Of a stretch of DNA of 64,000 nucleotides, positions 35,507-43,263 are shown in pieces (the first letter of the stretch is position 1; every line of letters begins with the position of its first letter). The stretch spans positions 130,509 through 194,508 of the forward strand of contig NZ_JACYVA010000005.1 in the NCBI RefSeq assembly GCF_014842075.1. Reading direction: 5' to 3'. Below the pieces are notes generated by a model, which searched no databases, was not told where the DNA came from, and saw only the letters and a program-made list of their open reading frames with translations. This stretch comes from Sphingomonas sp. CFBP 13720. Its GTDB lineage: Bacteria; Pseudomonadota; Alphaproteobacteria; Sphingomonadales; Sphingomonadaceae. The position numbers and the translations under genes are program-made.

Positions 35507-37180
35507 CTACATCAACAGATGCAGCACCCGTCCGTCGATCCGCGCCACCGCGCGGACACCAGGCAAGGTGGCAAGGTCAGCGGCTTCGACCGGGCGGTCG
35601 AGCACCACGCGCACCCGCCCTGCCAGCGACCGCGCCTCGACGATCGCCGCGTCGCCGCCCAGTGCCGCGACCAGTGCGGGCGACAGTGTCACCGCATCGT
35701 CCGCGACCGACGCGATGACCGGCGCGGAGGTCGCGACGCCACCGGCAGCGCCCGCGATACGGATCTCGTCGGCGACCTGATCGGCGATCGGACCGACCAC
35801 CACCTGCACCCCCAGTGCGGACGGACGCAGCACGCCCATCGCGCCAAGACCCTTCAGCGCGGGTTCGTCGACCAGCGCCTGATCGACCACCAGCAAGCGC
35901 AGTCGCGTGGTGCATGCGCCGATGCTGGTCAGGTTGCCCGCGCCGCCCAATGCCGCGAGGAACGCCTGCCCCCGCTCGCCCGCCGCGACCGGTGCGGTCA
36001 TCGACGGGGCAGAGGCATCGCGGCCTGGCGTCTTCAGGTCGAACCGCACGATGAAGAAGCGGAACACCCCGTAATATATCGCGAAGTAGGCCAGCCCGAC
36101 CGGGATCAGCAGGATCGGTCGCGTCGCTTTTCCGTAATTCAGCACATAGTCGAACAGCCCGGCGGAGAAGGTGTAGCCAAGCCGGACGCCCAGCAGGTCC
36201 ATCACCACTTCCGCAAGGCCGCTCAACACCGCGTGGACGACGTAGAGCAGCGGCGCGAGGAACATGAACGAGAATTCGATCGGTTCGGTCACGCCGGTCA
36301 GGAACGAGGTGAGCGCGAGGCTGAGCAACATGCCGCCCACCGCCTTGCGCCGTTCGGGCAACGCCGACCGGTACATGGCAAGGCATGCGGCGGGCAGGCC
36401 GAACATCATGACCGGGAAGAACCCGCTCATGAAGATTCCCGCCGACGGATCGCCCGCGAAGAAGCGGCGCAGATCGCCCGTCACGCCGTGATAATCGCCG
36501 ATGACGAAATAGGCGACGTTGTTGAGGATGTGGTGCAGCCCGGTCACCAGCAGCAACCGGTTGAGCAGGCCGAATGCGAACAGGCCGAAGCTGCCCGATG
36601 CGATCAGCGCGCGGCTGCCGCTGTCGATCGCACCGGTGATGGCTTCGAAGCCGAGGCCGATCAGCGCGGCGATGGCGATGCCCGCCAGACCGCTGACGAT
36701 CGGCACGAACCGCCGCCCGCCAAAAAAGGCGAGATATTCGGGCACGCGGATCGTGGAATAGCGGTTGTAGAACGCACCGGCCACGATGCCTGCGATGATC
36801 CCGATCGGCACGTCGATGCGCCCGAACGCCTTCGCCTTCCACGCCGCCGACAGCGTCGCCGCCACCGGTTCGGTGAACCCCGCCGTCACCTCGCCCGGCA
36901 CGCCGATCAATACCGGTGCGCCGTTACGTATGACCAGATAACAGACCACGCCCGCAAGACATGCCGCGCCGTTGCCGTCGCGCGACAGCCCGGTCGCCAC
37001 GCCGATCGCGAACAACAGCCCCAGATTGTTGAACAACGCGTCGCCCGCCGCCGCCAGCAGCGCGATATCGAGCAGGTCGGGCTGACCCAGCCGCAGCAGC
37101 AGCCCGGCAACGGGCAGCACCGCGATCGGCAGCATCAGCGCACGGCCGATCGGCTGGAGCAGTTCGATCGGCGACTTCAT
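35507..37180 (-). CDS. nagE: N-acetylglucosamine PTS transporter IICB
   Basis: Inner-membrane sugar permease and phosphoryl-transfer subunit of 557 residues. The IIC domain (about 1-385) has about ten hydrophobic segments, the conserved GLHHILNN (from 214) and GVTEPIEFSFMF (296-307) with the Glu that contacts the sugar. The IIB domain (about 400-480) has the phosphorylated Cys 423 in SIGACTTRLRL. A further C-terminal stretch lacks a IIA motif; IIA is supplied by the adjacent fusion protein. The start at 37180 overlaps the nagF stop (ATGA). GlcNAc specificity is inferred from the operon; the glucose-type family alone would allow other sugars. Confidence 0.9.
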   Translation of the reverse strand: MKSPIELLQPIGRALMLPIAVLPVAGLLLRLGQPDLLDIALLAAAGDALFNNLGLLFAIGVATGLSRDGNGAACLAGVVCYLVIRNGAPVLIGVPGEVTAGFTEPVAATLSAAWKAKAFGRIDVPIGIIAGIVAGAFYNRYSTIRVPEYLAFFGGRRFVPIVSGLAGIAIAALIGLGFEAITGAIDSGSRALIASGSFGLFAFGLLNRLLLVTGLHHILNNVAYFVIGDYHGVTGDLRRFFAGDPSAGIFMSGFFPVMMFGLPAACLAMYRSALPERRKAVGGMLLSLALTSFLTGVTEPIEFSFMFLAPLLYVVHAVLSGLAEVVMDLLGVRLGYTFSAGLFDYVLNYGKATRPILLIPVGLAYFAIYYGVFRFFIVRFDLKTPGRDASAPSMTAPVAAGERGQAFLAALGGAGNLTSIGACTTRLRLLVVDQALVDEPALKGLGAMGVLRPSALGVQVVVGPIADQVADEIRIAGAAGGVATSAPVIASVADDAVTLSPALVAALGGDAAIVEARSLAGRVRVVLDRPVEAADLATLPGVRAVARIDGRVLHLLM

Positions 37181-39675
37181 GCGTCCAGTCCTTTCAGGAA
37201 ATCGCGCGACAGGGCGCGGACCTCGGTCGGCGACGACAGCGTCAGCGCCTCCGTCGCCAACGCGGCGCAGCGGTTGATGGTCAGGCCGCGTACCAGCGCC
37301 TTGAGTTCGGGAACGAACCGCGGCGCGGCGGACAATTCGGTGATGCCCAGACCGATCAGCAGCGGGATCGCCAGCCGATCCGACGCCAGCCCGCCGCACA
37401 CCCCGACCCATCGGCCATGCCGCGCCGCGCCGGTTGCGGTGTGGGCGATCAGTTGCAGCACGGCGGGATGCAGCCCGTCGACGCCGCTGGCGACCGCCGG
37501 ATTGCCGCGATCCATCGCCAGCGCATATTGGGTCAGGTCGTTGGTCCCGATCGACAGGAAATCGGCATGTGCGGCCAGCGTCGCCGCCGTCACCGCCGCC
37601 GCCGGGGTTTCGACCATGATGCCGACTTCCACCGGTTCGGCGATGCCCATTTCACTGCGCAGTCGTTCGACCACGGCCCGCACCGCGACGATTTCCGCCA
37701 CGCTGGCGACCATCGGCACCATGATCCGGCATTGTCCGGCCGGACGAACCGACAGAATGGCGCGCAACTGTGCTTCGAGTAACTCCGGCATGGCCAGCGC
37801 GACGCGGATGCCGCGCAACCCCAGCGCCGGATTTTCCTCGACAGCGATCGGCAGATACGGCGCGGGCTTGTCGCCACCGACGTCCAGCAGCCGTACGATC
37901 AGCGGTCGTCCGTCCAGCGTCGCGGCGATCGCGCCGTACAGCGCCGCCTGTTCGGCGACATCGGGCGCGGTCGCGCGATCGAGGAACAGGAATTCGGTGC
38001 GCAACAGCCCCGACCCCTCCGCTCCGTTCGCTACCGCGACTTCGGCATCGGCAAGCGAGCCGAGATTGGCGAACGCTTCGATCCGCACGCCGTCGGCGGT
38101 GACGCAGGCTTCGTCGGCACGGGCCAGCGCCGCTGCCTGCGCGGCTTGGCGTGCTGCGGCGACATCGCGCGCGCTCGCCAACGTCGCCGCATCGGGCGCG
38201 ACGTGCAGGATTCCCGCATCGGCATCGAGGATCAGCGGCGTGCCGTCGGCCACCGCCGTCAACGCGTCGCCGATCGCGACCAGCGCGGGCAATCCCATCG
38301 TCGCGGCAAGGATCGCGACGTGCGAGGTCGGCCCGCCGCGCTCCACCGCAAGGCCCGCGACGTGGGCGGGGTCGAGCGCCATCACCTGCGACGGCAACAG
38401 ATCGTCGGCAATCAGGATCGTACCCGGCGCGAACACCGGCACGCTGGCGGCGGTGCCGGTCAGCACGCCCAGCACCTGTCGTTCCAGATCGAGCAGATCG
38501 TCGGCGCGCTCGGCCAGCCGCGCATCGCCCAGCCCTTTCAACCCCGCCGCCTGCGCCCGCGTCGCATGGCGCCATGCATGGCCCGCGTCGCGGCCCTCGG
38601 CAATCGCGGTGCGGGCGGCGGCAGTCAGATCTGCATCGTCGAGGAACGCGACATGCGCCGCGCGGATTGCCGCCGCCGCGCCGGTTCCGTCGTTCAACGC
38701 CGCGCGCACCGTCTCCAGCGCGCGATCGAGCCGACCGAATTCCACCGTAACGCCTGCGCCGTCGACCGGCACCGCGATGTCGGCGACCTGCCAGCGTCGG
38801 GCGATGCCGATCGCATAGCCGGGGGCGGCCAGCGTGCCGGCCAATTGTCCGGCGGGCAGTTCGACCTGCGTCACCGATGCGGCGGGAACGGCGGGGACGG
38901 GCGCATGCGCTACCCCCTCCCCCATGCCGCCTTCGATCAGCGCGACCAGCGCCGCCACGGCATCGGCAGCATCGGGTCCGGCGGCGGCGACCTGTACCGT
39001 GTCGCCGAACCGGATGCCGAGGCCGAGCAGCCCGACCGCGCCGCGCGTTCCGGCTTCGCGGCCGTCCTTCGCCAGCCAGCTTTCGGCGGCGAAGCTGCGC
39101 GCCGTCTCGCCGATCCGCGCGGCGGGGCGCGCGTGCAACCCGTGCGCAAGGGGCACGCGCACGCTGGCGACCACGCGTTCGCCGCCGGGCAGCGGCGCGG
39201 TATCGTTGGTGACCGCGATCGGCTCCAGCGTCAGCAGCGGATCGCCGATCGCGACCAGCCGTCCGGTTTCACGCGTCGCGATGCGGAAACGATCGGCATT
39301 GGTGACGATCAGCGGCGTCAGCACCGACGGCGCCGACCGGACCAGCGCGTCGAGATCGAGGTCGATCAGCGCCTGCCCGCGCTCGACCCGCTCGCCCACC
39401 GCAACGCGGGCGGTAAAGCCTTGGCCGCCCAGTTGCACCGTATCGATGCCGATATGCATCAGCAGTTCGACGCCGCCCTCACCCCGCATGGTGATCGCAT
39501 GGCCGCCGGCATGCAGCGTCAGCACCTCGCCATCGCATGGCGCGTGCAGGCAGGCGCCAACCGGATCGATCGCGACCCCGTCCCCCAGCATCCGCCCGGC
39601 GAAGACGGCATCGGGTACGTCGTCCAGCGGGGTGGCCCAGCCCTGAAGCGGTGCGGTCAGGAGGATGGCGGTCAT
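37177..39675 (-). CDS. nagF: Multidomain PTS phosphotransferase IIA-HPr-EI
   Basis: An 832-residue fusion that carries the whole soluble phosphorelay. IIA-Glc-like domain (1-150) with His 74 in LLMHIGIDTV; HPr domain (about 165-250) with His 181 in HGLHARPA; enzyme I (about 275-832) with His 452 in GGPTSHVAI, EFLFLDRATAP, VRLLDVGGDKP and the PEP-binding end GTNDLTQYALAMDR and GVCGGLASD. With NagE it makes a complete two-protein PTS: PEP to EI to HPr to IIA to IIB to GlcNAc. The regulatory Ser46 position of HPr does not appear to be a Ser. It overlaps nagE by 4 bp and follows nagA by 81 bp. Confidence 0.93.
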   Translation of the reverse strand: MTAILLTAPLQGWATPLDDVPDAVFAGRMLGDGVAIDPVGACLHAPCDGEVLTLHAGGHAITMRGEGGVELLMHIGIDTVQLGGQGFTARVAVGERVERGQALIDLDLDALVRSAPSVLTPLIVTNADRFRIATRETGRLVAIGDPLLTLEPIAVTNDTAPLPGGERVVASVRVPLAHGLHARPAARIGETARSFAAESWLAKDGREAGTRGAVGLLGLGIRFGDTVQVAAAGPDAADAVAALVALIEGGMGEGVAHAPVPAVPAASVTQVELPAGQLAGTLAAPGYAIGIARRWQVADIAVPVDGAGVTVEFGRLDRALETVRAALNDGTGAAAAIRAAHVAFLDDADLTAAARTAIAEGRDAGHAWRHATRAQAAGLKGLGDARLAERADDLLDLERQVLGVLTGTAASVPVFAPGTILIADDLLPSQVMALDPAHVAGLAVERGGPTSHVAILAATMGLPALVAIGDALTAVADGTPLILDADAGILHVAPDAATLASARDVAAARQAAQAAALARADEACVTADGVRIEAFANLGSLADAEVAVANGAEGSGLLRTEFLFLDRATAPDVAEQAALYGAIAATLDGRPLIVRLLDVGGDKPAPYLPIAVEENPALGLRGIRVALAMPELLEAQLRAILSVRPAGQCRIMVPMVASVAEIVAVRAVVERLRSEMGIAEPVEVGIMVETPAAAVTAATLAAHADFLSIGTNDLTQYALAMDRGNPAVASGVDGLHPAVLQLIAHTATGAARHGRWVGVCGGLASDRLAIPLLIGLGITELSAAPRFVPELKALVRGLTINRCAALATEALTLSSPTEVRALSRDFLKGLDA

Positions 39676-39756
39676 GGGCTGCCCCGGAATGATGCGTCCG
39701 CCTTGCCGACTGGGCCGCGCGACGCGATGAAGATGGTCCCCCGGTCGCCCGGCGGT

Positions 39757-40884
39757 TCAAACGATACGGACGCCGCCGATCCATGTGCCACGGACGCGCA
39801 GCGCGGCGTCCAGCCACACGAAGTCGGCCTGATTGCCGACCGACAGCGTGCCGATCCGGTGCGACAGGCGCAGGAACGCGGCGGGATTGGCCGATGCCAT
39901 CGCCACCGCATCGTGCATCGCCACCCCCAGGTCGTGCAAATTCGCCACGGCCTGCGCCATGTCGAGATCGCACCCGGCCAGCGTCCCGTCGGCACCCACG
40001 CACACGCCGTTTTCGACGCGGATCGGCTGACCGTTCAGCACGAAATCCTTCGATGCCGCGCCGACGCTGGGCATCGCATCGGTCACCAGCATGAAGCGAT
40101 CGATCGGGCGTGCCGCCAGCGCGATGCGGATCGCGGCCGGATGCAAATGCGCACCGTCGACGATCAGCCCGGCATAGACCGTGCGATCTTCCAGCACCGC
40201 GCCGACCACGCCCGGCTCGCGATGGCGCAACGGCGACATGGCGTTGTACAGGTGCGTCACGCCGCGCGCACCGGCATCGATCGCCGCCCGCGCCTGCGCA
40301 TAGGTCGCGTCGCTATGGCCGATGCTGACGATCACCCCCGCGGCGGTCAGCGTTTCGATCGCGCCTGCCGGATTGCGTTCGGGGGCCAGCGTCACCATCA
40401 CCACGCCCCGACGCGGGCGGGTGAGCAATGCCAGCGCGTCGTCGTCCAGCGCACGAAAATGCACGGGATCATGGATGCCCTTGCGATCGGGACTCAGGAA
40501 CGGCCCCTCGACATGGATACCGATCACGCCGGGCACGCCCGCCTCGATCGCGGCATCGACCGCGTCGAGCGCGGCGGCGACCACGTCCAGCCGGTCGCTG
40601 ATCAACGTCGGCAGGAACGCGGTAGTGCCGTATCGCGCATGCGCCGCGCCGATCGTCGCGATCGTCGCTGGCGTCGGCGCGTCGTTGAACAACACGCCGC
40701 CGCCGCCATTGACCTGCGTATCGACGAAGCCCGGCACCAGCCAGCCGCCGTCGAGGTCGATCGCCTGCGCATCGCGGTCGGCGTGGAATGCGGCGATGCG
40801 CCCGTCGGCGACGGTGAAGGCGCATCCGTCCTGCTCGCCGCCATCGGCAAGAACGCGGCCGCCGCGAAAGACGAAACCGGTCAT
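39757..40884 (-). CDS. nagA: N-acetylglucosamine-6-phosphate deacetylase
   Basis: Amidohydrolase of 375 residues that converts GlcNAc-6-P, the PTS product, to GlcN-6-P and acetate. Visible blocks: GFVDTQVNGGGGVLFND, GIHVEGPFLSPDRKGIHDP (metal-binding Glu), SIGHSDATYAQ, GVTHLYNAMSPLRHREPG, DGAHLHPAAI and LVTDAMPSVG with the catalytic Asp. Overlaps the NagB-II gene by 4 bp (ATGA). The 81-bp spacer to nagF holds no evident terminator, so the operon should continue. Confidence 0.95.
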   Translation of the reverse strand: MTGFVFRGGRVLADGGEQDGCAFTVADGRIAAFHADRDAQAIDLDGGWLVPGFVDTQVNGGGGVLFNDAPTPATIATIGAAHARYGTTAFLPTLISDRLDVVAAALDAVDAAIEAGVPGVIGIHVEGPFLSPDRKGIHDPVHFRALDDDALALLTRPRRGVVMVTLAPERNPAGAIETLTAAGVIVSIGHSDATYAQARAAIDAGARGVTHLYNAMSPLRHREPGVVGAVLEDRTVYAGLIVDGAHLHPAAIRIALAARPIDRFMLVTDAMPSVGAASKDFVLNGQPIRVENGVCVGADGTLAGCDLDMAQAVANLHDLGVAMHDAVAMASANPAAFLRLSHRIGTLSVGNQADFVWLDAALRVRGTWIGGVRIV

Positions 40885-41942
40885 CGCGTCTCGGTGACCT
40901 TGCGCAGGTGCGGCGGCTGATCGGGGTTCAGCCCGCGACGCAACGACACGGTGTTGATCATGCGATAGAAGCTCTGGATCATCAGGATCGGCTCCATCGC
41001 GGGATGCTGGCAGATCGCGGGCGGTTCGCTGGCCAGTCCCCGCCGCGCATCGGCCAGATGCACCGCCGCGCCTCTCGACGCGAACTCCGCCGCCGCCGCG
41101 CGGACATCGTCGCCCGCCTCGTCCGATGTGGCGAAACCCAGCAGCGGGAAACCATCGGTGATAATCGCCATCGGTCCGTGGCGGACTTCGGCACTGCTGA
41201 ACGCCTCGGCGTGCAGCGCGCTGGTTTCCTTCATCTTCAGCGCCGCTTCCTGTGCGATTCCAAAGCTGTATCCGCGCCCGATCACGAACAGGTTGCGTGC
41301 ATCGACCAGCGTATCGGCGACGGGTGTCCAGTCCAGTTCGAACGCCTGCGCCAGTCCGCCGGGCAGCGCGTCGAGCGCATCGAGCAGTGCCGCGTCCTCG
41401 CTCCAGTGCGCCGCGATCGCGGCAAGGCCGGCGAGCGAGACGATGAACGACTTGGTCGCCGCCACCGATGTCTCCGCACCCGCAGACAGCGGCAGGACGG
41501 TGTCCGCCAGCGCGGCAAGCGGCGCGCGCTCGTCATTGACCAGCACCACGACCCGCGCGCCGGCCGCCTTGTAGCTTTCGACGGTGCGCAACAGGTCGGG
41601 GCTGCGGCCCGATTGCGATACCGCGATCACCAGCGCGTTCATCCGCTCCATCCGCGTGGCATAGATCGACGCGACCGACGGCGCCGCCGACGCGACCGGC
41701 ACGCCGGCAAGCGTTTCGATCAGATATTTGCCATAGGTCGCGGCATGATCCGACGATCCCCGCGCACAGGTGACGACCAGCGCAGGCGGGTCCGCCCGAA
41801 GCGATGCGCCGAGTTCGGCCAGCGCCACCGCGTTGCGGGCGAGGAACCGCGCGACCGCGTCGGCACCTTCCGCCGCCTCGCGGTGCATCAGCGTGCGATC
41901 GGCGGCAACCGGTGCCGGTTCGGCATGGACCGTGGACGTCAT
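40881..41942 (-). CDS. nagB-II: SIS-domain glucosamine-6-phosphate deaminase (NagB-II type)
   Basis: 353 residues with two sugar-isomerase (SIS) domains and no glutaminase domain: CARGSSDHAATYGKYLIE and AVSQSGRSPDLLRTVESY in the first, FVIGRGYSFGIAQEAALKMK and EAFSSAEVRHGPMAI in the second. It resembles the isomerase half of GlmS, and in GlcNAc operons such proteins are the GlmS-like deaminase NagB-II, which turns GlcN-6-P into fructose-6-P and ammonia. The start at 41942 (MTSTVHAEP) begins 31 bp after the nagR stop; the frame is open further upstream but inside nagR. A generic annotation would be SIS-domain protein or AgaS-like. Confidence 0.87.
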   Translation of the reverse strand: MTSTVHAEPAPVAADRTLMHREAAEGADAVARFLARNAVALAELGASLRADPPALVVTCARGSSDHAATYGKYLIETLAGVPVASAAPSVASIYATRMERMNALVIAVSQSGRSPDLLRTVESYKAAGARVVVLVNDERAPLAALADTVLPLSAGAETSVAATKSFIVSLAGLAAIAAHWSEDAALLDALDALPGGLAQAFELDWTPVADTLVDARNLFVIGRGYSFGIAQEAALKMKETSALHAEAFSSAEVRHGPMAIITDGFPLLGFATSDEAGDDVRAAAAEFASRGAAVHLADARRGLASEPPAICQHPAMEPILMIQSFYRMINTVSLRRGLNPDQPPHLRKVTETR

Positions 41943-41973
41943 GAACCCCCTATGTCGCCGGCCCGAAGCCGGA

Positions 41974-42711
41974 TCAGCTGGCGTTGAGTTCGGCAACGAC
42001 GTCATAGGCGTCGCCCCGATAATAAGACTGCGTGAACTCGACCGTGTCGCCATCGGCCAGAAAACCGCGACGTTCGATGAACAGGCCGGCATGCCCGGTC
42101 TCGACCCCCAGCCGACGCGCCTGTTCTGCCGGAAACGCCATCGCGCGCAGCCGTTGCAGCGCGCGCACCGGGCGGCATCCGACTTTTTCGAGCGCGGCGT
42201 ACAGCGAATCGCCGACCGCATCGACGCCCGGCAGGCAATGTCCCGCGATCGTCGCATATTCGACCGCCATCGGCACGTCGTCGGCATAGCGCATCCGCTG
42301 AAACCGATAGACCGGCGTTCCCGGCGACAGACCCAGCGACATCGATTCCTCGGGCGTCACCAGCCCGGTCATGCGCGATACCCATTCGCTGCCAGGCACA
42401 CGGCCACGCGATACCATATCCTCCGAAAAGGACGACAATTTGGAAAAGCTCTTTTCGACCCGTGCCGCGACGAAGGTTCCCGCACCGCGACGGCGCACGA
42501 CCAGCCCTTCATTGGCCAGCCCCTCGATCGCCTTGCGCACCGTGATGCGCGACACGTCATATTCCGCCGCCAGTTCACGTTCGGGCGGGATCGCGTCGTC
42601 CTGCAACAGCACCTTGCGCTCGATCGCGCCGCGGACAAGTTGCTGCAGCTGTACATATAGCGGTGCGTGCGCGTCGTCGCGCAACCGCCCCACCCGTTCG
42701 GAAAACGTCAT
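41974..42711 (-). CDS. nagR: GntR/HutC-family regulator of GlcNAc utilisation
   Basis: A 245-residue repressor. The N-terminal GntR winged helix (APLYVQLQQLVRGAIERKVL, PPERELAAEYDVSRITVRKA, GLVVRRRGAGTFVA) is followed by a UTRA effector domain (about 95-240). HutC-subfamily NagR/DasR/YvoA proteins bind GlcN-6-P or GlcNAc-6-P and repress nag genes; this assignment rests on operon position. The start at 42711 has GAGGCGAGGG upstream; a Met at 42804 is in frame but unsupported. It is the first gene of the leftward nag operon and divergent from receptor 2, so it could control both. Confidence 0.88.
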   Translation of the reverse strand: MTFSERVGRLRDDAHAPLYVQLQQLVRGAIERKVLLQDDAIPPERELAAEYDVSRITVRKAIEGLANEGLVVRRRGAGTFVAARVEKSFSKLSSFSEDMVSRGRVPGSEWVSRMTGLVTPEESMSLGLSPGTPVYRFQRMRYADDVPMAVEYATIAGHCLPGVDAVGDSLYAALEKVGCRPVRALQRLRAMAFPAEQARRLGVETGHAGLFIERRGFLADGDTVEFTQSYYRGDAYDVVAELNAS

Positions 42712-42773
42712 GCCCTCGCCTCTCGATACCCTGTCTGGGCCAGCGTAGGGGACGGACGGCATATTCACAACTC

Positions 42774-42797
42774 GGACCATAGGTATGTTTTTGGTCC
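42774..42797. promoter_or_regulatory. Candidate NagR operator at nagR
   Basis: Inverted arms GGACCA (42774-42779) and TGGTCC (42792-42797) with a 12-base spacer containing GGTAT, about 63-86 bp upstream of the nagR start. The arms resemble the TGGTC/GACCA halves of the DasR/YvoA-type operator, though the compact TGGTCTAGACCA form is absent. Confidence 0.35.
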
Positions 42798-42969
42798 CAA
42801 TCAATCCTGTTTTGCGGGCAATGGTACGGCCGGTGACAGGATTGGTTTCGATCCGGCCGGACGCCCGGAATGGTTCGAATCAATCACCTGTTTAGCTGAA
42901 CCACTTGGCATTCTTAGGGGATGAACACTGAAAATCTAGCTTTCTGCCACGCCAATCACGCTATGCAAA

Positions 42970-42982
42970 CCATTGCCAATGG
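42970..42982. promoter_or_regulatory. Perfect 13-bp palindrome CCATTGCCAATGG
   Basis: CCATTG and CAATGG around a single C, in the middle of the AT-rich divergent spacer. Perfect symmetry and central placement suit a regulator site. Which protein would bind is unknown. Confidence 0.35.
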
Positions 42983-43117
42983 CCAGCTAGGTCATTGATG
43001 TTATTCATAATATTTTACACGATACCTTTGGCTGCCGACGTGAGCGTGCTTTCGGTCCGTCCGGTCTTTTCACAAGCGGATCGCGTTTTCATTTTTATGT
43101 AGCTTTTGTTGCGGTTA

Positions 43118-43140
43118 TTGGTCACACTGTATCCGACCAA
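43118..43140. promoter_or_regulatory. Candidate operator upstream of receptor 2
   Basis: TTGGTC (43118-43123) and GACCAA (43135-43140) form a perfect 6-bp inverted pair with an 11-base spacer, about 125-145 bp before the receptor 2 start. The arms are the same half sites as at 42774-42797, which suggests one regulator, probably NagR, for both directions. Confidence 0.35.
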
Positions 43141-43263
43141 AATGATCCGTCATGATACCTTTAGAGTACCAATGAGCGGACGAAGTCGTGTTTGAAGCGT
43201 ACGCCGCCGTCGCGGCAGATCGGGGGGGCGCATCCCGCGCCCGAACACAAAGGGGATCGGGTC

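Larger units (their letters stand above)
42712..43263. promoter_or_regulatory. Divergent nagR / receptor 2 control region, AT-rich
   Basis: A 552-bp gene-free spacer that is clearly richer in A and T than the rest of the window, especially 42930-43160. It should hold both promoters. Besides the two inverted repeats listed separately, GATACCTTT occurs twice (43021-43029 and 43154-43162) and several TGGTC/GACCA and GGTAT/ATACC half sites are scattered through it. No upstream sigma-54-like or CRP-like box was recognised. AAGGGGA just before 43264 is the ribosome-binding site of receptor 2. Confidence 0.6.

Noticed and set aside
35348..38818. 1156-codon plus-strand frame opposite nagE and nagF
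   Set aside because: Shadow of two genes with intact phosphorylation motifs; low-complexity translation with no domain.
39757..40884. nagA as a dihydroorotase or other amidohydrolase
   Set aside because: HVEGPFL, HLYNAM and the operon context fit GlcNAc-6-P deacetylase specifically.
40881..41942. The SIS protein as a second GlmS
   Set aside because: It lacks the N-terminal glutaminase domain with Cys 2; full-length GlmS is encoded at 58082-59905.
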